A DNA stretch of 11,168 nucleotides from Vulcanimicrobiota bacterium. Lineage in GTDB: Bacteria; Vulcanimicrobiota; Vulcanimicrobiia; Vulcanimicrobiales; Vulcanimicrobiaceae. The notes under the pieces were generated by a model. The model saw nothing but the letters and a program-made list of their open reading frames with translations. It was not told where the DNA came from and ran no database searches. Position numbers and translations under genes: made by a program. The DNA is taken from NCBI GenBank assembly GCA_003155175.1, contig PMFP01000123.1, positions 5,464-16,631 of the forward strand, given 5' to 3'. Below, piece by piece: positions 7,573 through 11,168 of the stretch (position 1 is its first letter; each line of letters starts with the position of its first letter).

Positions 7573-8910
7573 ATGAGATTCGCCGCTTTATCACTGGCCG
7601 GCATCCTTCTGGTTTCGGGTTGCGCGTCGTCGTCCGTTTCGAATCCGCCGTTGCTGAACGTCGTCTCGACGCCGGTCACGGGGGCGCGAGGCGCGACGCT
7701 GAGCCTTCCGAACGGCGACGCCGTGGCGTTTCCCGCCAACGCTTTGCTCGGAAGCGTGAAGGTCACGCTTTCGTCCGATGCAAGCGAGACGCCGGGGTCG
7801 CCGCAGCGGGGATGGTCGCCGGCGCCGGGCACCATGACGCTCACGTTCGGAAGCGCTGCCGGGACGAATCTCGGCGCGACGCAGAACGCGCCGAAGGTCA
7901 CGCTGACATTCACGTACTCCGCGGCGGATGCGGCGGCGATCTTGGCCGCGCAGGCGCCGGTTCTGGAGATCACGACGTCGTCCGGGAAAATCGAGCGCAT
8001 CAGCGCCGACGCGACGTTCGACGCCGCCAAGGGCCAGGTGACGGCGACCGTCCTGGCGTCGCAACTCAACGGAGCGGTCTCGGCGAAGTTCTACGTCGCT
8101 CGCGACGGAAGCGGCGTCACCAGCTATCCGCTGGGGCCTAAACTCTGGAACTCGGCGACGGGAAAATGGCAGCCCGAGCCGTTCACGGTCGATCCGACGA
8201 AGCGAACCGTCGTGATGGTACACGGGATCTTCTCGTCGGTCGAGAGCGCGTTTCCGTGCGAGCAGGCGATCATCAACGCCGGCGGTTACCAGCAGGCGGT
8301 CGGGATCGACTACGACTGGACGCAACCGCCCGCGACCGAGGCGCCGTTCGTTTCAAATTTCGTCAACTCGTTGCCGCTCTCGAACGTTGACCTCGAAGCG
8401 CATTCGTACGGCACGGTCGTGACGCTGGCGGCGCTCCCGCAGGTGAAGAAGACGGTCGGCCACGTCGTGCTGCTCGGGGGGCCGTTGCCGTTAAACGGCG
8501 CACCCCAAGCGGACCCGGGCTACTTGCGCGACCTGCTCATGCTCGGCGTATGGATCGCATACCCGTCGGAGGTGTATAAGGCCTATAAGAGCGGCATGAT
8601 CAACGCCATGGCCAGCAACAGTCCGCAGCTCAAGGCGATCGATACCGGACTTTCGGCGCTGTCGCTGCCGCCGTTCGTGCAGGCGGCCGGCGGTTCGCCG
8701 CTTCCTCAGGAGAAGGAGAACGACGCCGTCTACCTCTTATATCTATATCTTTACGGCGACGGCATCAACGACGGGATCGTCGAGCAGAAGAGTGCGACCC
8801 AAGCGTTCAAAACCAAGACGAACGAGATCACGTTCCTCAACGACGATCACATCCAACTCGAATGCGATCCGCAGGTCCAGAACTTCGTCGGGCCACTGGT
8901 CGCGCCTTAG
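7573..8910 (+). CDS. Alpha/beta-hydrolase (lipase-like) lipoprotein with N-terminal beta domain
   Basis: From the ATG at 7573 the product is 445 residues and begins with a lipoprotein signal peptide, lipobox V-S-G-C at Cys17. Residues ~28-190 form a Gly/Ala/Thr-rich beta domain opening with L-S-L-P-N-G-D-A-V-A-F-P-A-N-A-L, a pattern like the 'L-P-D-G-T...P-x-G-A-L' start of ZU5-type domains in surface proteins. An alpha/beta-hydrolase fold follows: V-V-M-V-H-G (about 213-218) as oxyanion strand, A-H-S-Y-G with nucleophile Ser278, then D-G-I-N-D-G-I-V with probable Asp400 (Asp396 is the alternative), and D-D-H with His426. The elbow has Ala in place of the first Gly of G-x-S-x-G, as in some lipases. 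The enzyme is probably a cell-surface or periplasmic esterase or lipase; the substrate is unknown. The gene stands alone on the plus strand between minus-strand genes and ends in a cluster of inverted repeats. Confidence 0.87.
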   Translation: MRFAALSLAGILLVSGCASSSVSNPPLLNVVSTPVTGARGATLSLPNGDAVAFPANALLGSVKVTLSSDASETPGSPQRGWSPAPGTMTLTFGSAAGTNLGATQNAPKVTLTFTYSAADAAAILAAQAPVLEITTSSGKIERISADATFDAAKGQVTATVLASQLNGAVSAKFYVARDGSGVTSYPLGPKLWNSATGKWQPEPFTVDPTKRTVVMVHGIFSSVESAFPCEQAIINAGGYQQAVGIDYDWTQPPATEAPFVSNFVNSLPLSNVDLEAHSYGTVVTLAALPQVKKTVGHVVLLGGPLPLNGAPQADPGYLRDLLMLGVWIAYPSEVYKAYKSGMINAMASNSPQLKAIDTGLSALSLPPFVQAAGGSPLPQEKENDAVYLLYLYLYGDGINDGIVEQKSATQAFKTKTNEITFLNDDHIQLECDPQVQNFVGPLVAP

Positions 8911-8948
8911 GAAAAGCTCCTAAGCGGGCGCTTAACCTGTCGGGTTAA
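8906..8948. terminator. Three overlapping inverted repeats between convergent genes
   Basis: Three perfect inverted repeats overlap one another: CTTAGG/CCTAAG (8906-8911 and 8919-8924, 7-nt loop), TAAGCG/CGCTTA (8921-8926 and 8929-8934, so tight that the inner pairs must open), and TTAACC/GGTTAA (8932-8937 and 8943-8948, 5-nt loop). The first begins inside the last codons of the lipase-like gene. They lie between that gene and the convergent small gene ending at 8972. No U-tract follows on either strand, so a factor-independent terminator is not proven; transcript-end structure is the simplest reading. Confidence 0.4.
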
Positions 8949-8971
8949 CCGAAGTCGCCGCCTGTCCACTC

Positions 8972-9190
8972 TTAGAATAATCGCCGGCGTTTCGGCGGGG
9001 GAGCGGCGATGGGCTCGCTCATCGTCGAGGATCGAGCGCCGGCATGGTCGGCGCACGGAAACCACAGGTGTATGTCACCCTGCTTTTTCTGGGGTCTCGC
9101 CTCGCAGCCGCATTCCCACGTCAGGCCTCGCATCGTCTGCAGTTTCGGTTTGCCGATCTTGGCGACTAGAGTCTTGAGGGGTACATACAT
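8972..9190 (-). CDS. Small Cys/His protein, possible zinc-binding, unknown function
   Basis: The chosen ATG at 9190 gives a 72-residue protein. It is preceded by AGGGGG with a 5-nt spacer (9196-9201), the best ribosome binding site in this part of the window. A longer in-frame reading from 9337 would overlap the end of the acetyltransferase gene by over 100 bp, so I reject it. The protein starts basic (M-Y-V-P-L-K-T-L-V-A-K-I-G-K-P-K), then has W-E-C-G-C (Cys27, Cys29) and F-P-C-A-D-H (Cys46, His49). This C-x-C...C-x-x-H arrangement could hold one zinc ion. The tail is basic (P-P-P-K-R-R-R). I do not recognise the family. It starts 37 bp after the acetyltransferase stop and is probably the last gene of the same operon. 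A nucleic-acid-binding role would fit the charge but is only a guess. Confidence 0.6.
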   Translation of the reverse strand: MYVPLKTLVAKIGKPKLQTMRGLTWECGCEARPQKKQGDIHLWFPCADHAGARSSTMSEPIAAPPPKRRRLF

Positions 9191-9195
9191 ATCTG

Positions 9196-9201
9196 CCCCC
9201 T
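9196..9201 (-). promoter_or_regulatory. Strong ribosome binding site of the small Cys/His gene
   Basis: On the minus strand AGGGGG is followed by GCAGAT-ATG, placing the motif 5 nt before the ATG at 9190. It fixes the start of the 72-residue reading and is the main argument that this short frame is a real gene. Confidence 0.6.
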
Positions 9202-9227
9202 GGTGTCGGTTCGGTTGGCGTTTTTTC

Positions 9228-9794
9228 TTAGTCCTTGTTCCTGCTTCCAGCCGTCTCACTACCCGGAGCGTCGCCTCTCGAAAAGAATAGCGTGGTCCGT
9301 CCGTCGTACGCCGTTCGATCGAACGCGCGATAGCCACACTTCTCGGCGACGCGGATGGAGGGGGCGTTCTCGGCGTCGATCAGACAAACGGTGCGCGCGC
9401 TCGGCAGGTTCTCGTCGCCCCAGCGCAATGCCGCACGCACGGCTTGCGTTCCGTATCCGCGGCCGTGAAAAGGCGTTGCCAACGCCCAGCCGATTTCGGG
9501 AACGCCTCGCATGGAGGGCGCGACGTCGCGCTTGAAGTCGGCAAACCCGACGTCGCCCACGAACGCACCGGTCTGCCGATCTTCGATCGCCCAATAGCCG
9601 AAGCCCAGGAGCGACCAGTGTCCCGCATATGCCAACAGGCGCATCCAGGTCTGCTGCGGCGTGGACGGCTTGCCGCCGATGAAACGGACTACCTCAGTAT
9701 CGGACCACATGGCGATGCAGGCGTCGAGATCTTCGACGCGGTGCCCGCGCAATCGCAAGCGATCCGTTTCTATGATGGGAATCACGGCAGCCAT
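9228..9794 (-). CDS. GNAT family N-acetyltransferase (RimJ/RimL type)
   Basis: The product is 188 residues, normal for the Acetyltransf_3 group. It opens with I-P-I-I-E-T-D-R-L-R-L-R-G, the usual first strand of RimJ/RimL-like enzymes. The W-A-I-E-D-R-Q-T-G-A-F-V-G-D-V-G-F strand pair is at 68-84, the acetyl-CoA pyrophosphate loop H-G-R-G-Y-G-T at 110-116, and N-A-P-S-I-R-V-A-E-K-C-G-Y at 143-155, the conserved last motif. It transfers acetyl from acetyl-CoA to an amino group; the acceptor could be a protein N-terminus, a small molecule or an antibiotic. The ATG at 9794 overlaps the end of the upstream hydrolase remnant by 13 bp. A GTG at 9785 would give a 4-bp GTGA stop/start overlap and is a real alternative. 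Translation is probably coupled in the minus-strand operon. The C-terminal ~20 residues are polar and likely disordered. Confidence 0.9.
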   Translation of the reverse strand: MAAVIPIIETDRLRLRGHRVEDLDACIAMWSDTEVVRFIGGKPSTPQQTWMRLLAYAGHWSLLGFGYWAIEDRQTGAFVGDVGFADFKRDVAPSMRGVPEIGWALATPFHGRGYGTQAVRAALRWGDENLPSARTVCLIDAENAPSIRVAEKCGYRAFDRTAYDGRTTLFFSRGDAPGSETAGSRNKD

Positions 9795-10316
9795 CGCTCG
9801 AAGAACGGACCGTCGAGCGAGAGGCCCGCGCGGATTCTGGAATCGGCGCGCATGACTTGTGCCATTGTGGCGCCGCCGAGCGAATGGCCGAACATGCCGA
9901 TGCGCTTGAGATCGAGCGTTCCGGCGAGGTTGTGCGGCAGTTGGCGCCCATCGGCGTCGGGATTCTTCCCCGCGTCTATGATCGCCAATTCGTCGAGGAC
10001 GAAGCGGACGTCGGCGACTCTGACGCGCAGGAGCGGTTTGACCATCGCGTACCAGGTTTCGTACGTGAGGACCTTGTCATTTCCGGGTACGGCGAGGGGC
10101 GTCGACTTCACGATCGCGCCGTTCGGAAACTCGACGGCCGCTCCGTCGTACGGATGGTCAACGGTAACCACAACGAAGCCGTGGCTGACGAGGTCTTCCG
10201 TCAGCTGCGGGGCCCGATGGGGCAGGCAGCGAGAGCGGATTTGCAGCACGCGTTTGTATCGCGATGCCGGACACGAAGATGCCGGCGATCAGGATAACCG
10301 TGCGCGCAGCGCTCAT
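9782..10316 (-). pseudogene. Secreted alpha/beta hydrolase (PAF-acetylhydrolase-like), broken
   Basis: Two out-of-frame pieces come from one gene. The 5' piece starts at ATG 10316 and encodes a signal peptide (M-S-A-A-R-T-V-I-L-I-A-G-I-F-V-S-G) and L-S-L-P-A-P-S-G-P, the usual beginning of these exported hydrolases, then runs to a stop at 10158. The 3' piece, sensible from about 10212, reads Q-L-T-E-D-L-V-S-H-G-F-V-V-V-T-V-D-H-P-Y-D-G, later G-H-S-L-G-G (nucleophile elbow), and stops at 9782 soon after L-S-L-D-G. Relatives have about 100 or more residues between the P-S-G-P region and the T-E-D-L-A-S-H-G strand, including the oxyanion loop, and about 100 residues after the L-D-G strand that carry the catalytic Asp and His. 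Both parts are absent. The start lies 4 nt after the protease gene's stop, so the remnant keeps its operon position. An in-frame 155-residue reading from 10249 exists but would lack a signal peptide and most of the catalytic residues. Confidence 0.65.
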
Positions 10317-10320
10317 TCAA

Positions 10321-11168
10321 TCACGGGGAGGCGGCGTGGCGTTCGTACTGACATTCCTGGCTCAGCGGCGCGCGCGCATCCTCGCACGACTCCGAGGCGA
10401 CGGGTACGTCTCGCAGGGCGATGCGGCCGTGAACGTAGTCGAACGACACCGCGAAGTGCTTGAGCAACGCGCCTCCGATGCTGCCGTCTACGTCGGTTAC
10501 CGCAAACGCGCCCGACTTCTGCAGTGAAATCCGCGCGACGACGCCGCGGACCTCGTGCGTGCCGACGCGCATCGAGGACGCGCGAAAGAGTGCGGAATGG
10601 ATCGGGCCGCCCAGTCCCCACCCGGTAATAACGTGATTTTGCAAATCCGGCCGTGCGAAGAAGCCGTGCTTGCGCGCGAAGGTCTCGTAGAGCGTTACGG
10701 CGGAGCGGTCGCCGGTGTCGATTAAGAATCGTCCTTCGACGCCGTCGATAGTCGCGTGGATCAGCGGGATCGTTCCGTAGAGCGTGAACGGGATGGACGT
10801 TGATCCCGCCGGCCAGCGGTCGTTGAATCGAATCGTGGAGGTCTCGTAGTCAATCGTCGTCACGCCGTCGCGCAGTTCTTCGTAGCCGATGATGCCGTCG
10901 AATGGGTTGAGTTTTAGAGCGTTTGCAATCGGGCTCAGGTCCATGACGTCTACGGTTCGCAGCGGCGTCGTGACGCCGTCGAGCGTGAACCGGACTTGCG
11001 CTTTTCCCATCGCAACGCGAGTCTCGCCGGCACCGGTCGCGCTTCCCGCGAACTTTGCGCTAATCCCATTGGCCTTGGCAAAGGCCGTGTCGAGCGCGTC
11101 GGACCCTCCGGTGTCCACCACCATACGGGCGACCGGCGTCCCGACGTGGACCGACACGAACACGCGGT
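10321..11168 (-). CDS. Retropepsin-like aspartic protease family protein, 5' end outside window
   Basis: The frame is open to the window edge, so the N-terminus, probably with a signal peptide, is missing; at least 280 residues are visible. Two aspartic-protease half-sites are present: M-V-V-D-T-G-G-S-D (Asp about residue 17 of the visible part) and F-L-I-D-T-G-D-R-S (Asp about 149). Each is followed about 65-90 residues later by a partner segment typical of retropepsin-like repeats: F-D-G-I-I-G-Y-E...T-I-D-Y-E-T and V-D-G-S-I-G-G-A-L-L-K-H-F-A-V-S-F-D-Y. The protein thus carries both halves of a pepsin-like site in one chain, as in the bacterial gag-polyprotein-protease / clan AA families. 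The GTG at 11163 should not be taken as the start, since strand structure before D-T-G-G would be cut. It is the first visible gene of the minus-strand cluster, with the hydrolase remnant's ATG 4 nt after its TGA. The substrate is unknown. Confidence 0.85.
   Translation of the reverse strand, partial: RVFVSVHVGTPVARMVVDTGGSDALDTAFAKANGISAKFAGSATGAGETRVAMGKAQVRFTLDGVTTPLRTVDVMDLSPIANALKLNPFDGIIGYEELRDGVTTIDYETSTIRFNDRWPAGSTSIPFTLYGTIPLIHATIDGVEGRFLIDTGDRSAVTLYETFARKHGFFARPDLQNHVITGWGLGGPIHSALFRASSMRVGTHEVRGVVARISLQKSGAFAVTDVDGSIGGALLKHFAVSFDYVHGRIALRDVPVASESCEDARAPLSQECQYERHAASP

Noticed and set aside
9009..9290. Plus-strand open frame of 93 codons opposite the small Cys/His gene
   Set aside because: It runs over the end of the acetyltransferase gene and has no good ribosome binding site; the minus-strand frame has a strong one. 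Its cysteines are noted but not convincing.
8972..9337. Longer version (121 residues) of the small Cys/His protein
   Set aside because: The extra 49 residues overlap the acetyltransferase coding end and are Arg/Thr-rich shadow sequence; the internal ATG at 9190 has the ribosome binding site.
9444..10463. Long plus-strand open frame (339 codons) across the acetyltransferase and hydrolase remnant
   Set aside because: It has no recognisable domain, is Arg/Ser/Pro-rich, and lies opposite well-supported minus-strand genes. It is a by-product of high GC.

Overview
The window is GC-rich, densely packed bacterial chromosomal DNA. Several products are exported: there are two lipoproteins with clear lipoboxes, a Sec-type signal peptide, a membrane-anchored acylase and a remnant of an outer-membrane beta-barrel protein. 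This points to a diderm bacterium. The mix of families (DUF885 peptidase, penicillin-acylase-type hydrolase, DUF5069, retropepsin-like protease, glycine-rich repeat lipoprotein) is what I would expect from soil lineages such as Candidatus Eremiobacterota or Acidobacteriota. That placement is inference, and no marker gene is present to settle it. I see no tRNA, rRNA, transposase, phage or CRISPR.

Layout: (1) 56-3307, minus strand: a repeat-rich surface lipoprotein lying downstream of a DUF885 metallopeptidase-like protein. (2) 3440-4015, plus: a small secreted protein with two cysteines, ending 4 bp from the convergent gene. (3) 4020-6278, minus: a penicillin-acylase (S45, Ntn-hydrolase) family enzyme with an N-terminal membrane anchor. 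(4) 6412-6765, plus: a DUF5069 protein. (5) 6773 to about 7370, minus: a decay zone holding a beta-barrel transporter reduced to a signal peptide plus its last ~90 residues, and a ~60-codon remnant of a second copy of the C-terminal module of the first lipoprotein. (6) 7573-8910, plus: a lipase-like alpha/beta-hydrolase lipoprotein. (7) 11168-8972, minus: a compact probable operon of a retropepsin-like aspartic protease (cut by the window edge), a broken secreted alpha/beta hydrolase, a GNAT acetyltransferase and a 72-residue Cys/His protein.

The genes look like a collection of exported hydrolases and surface proteins rather than one pathway. I see no convincing new multi-gene system. The most notable signals are three eroded minus-strand genes, two of which keep a start and signal peptide but have lost the middle of the gene and changed frame. 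Others are the shared C-terminal module of the repeat lipoprotein, the small Cys/His protein with a strong ribosome binding site, and nested inverted repeats between convergent genes at 8906-8948.
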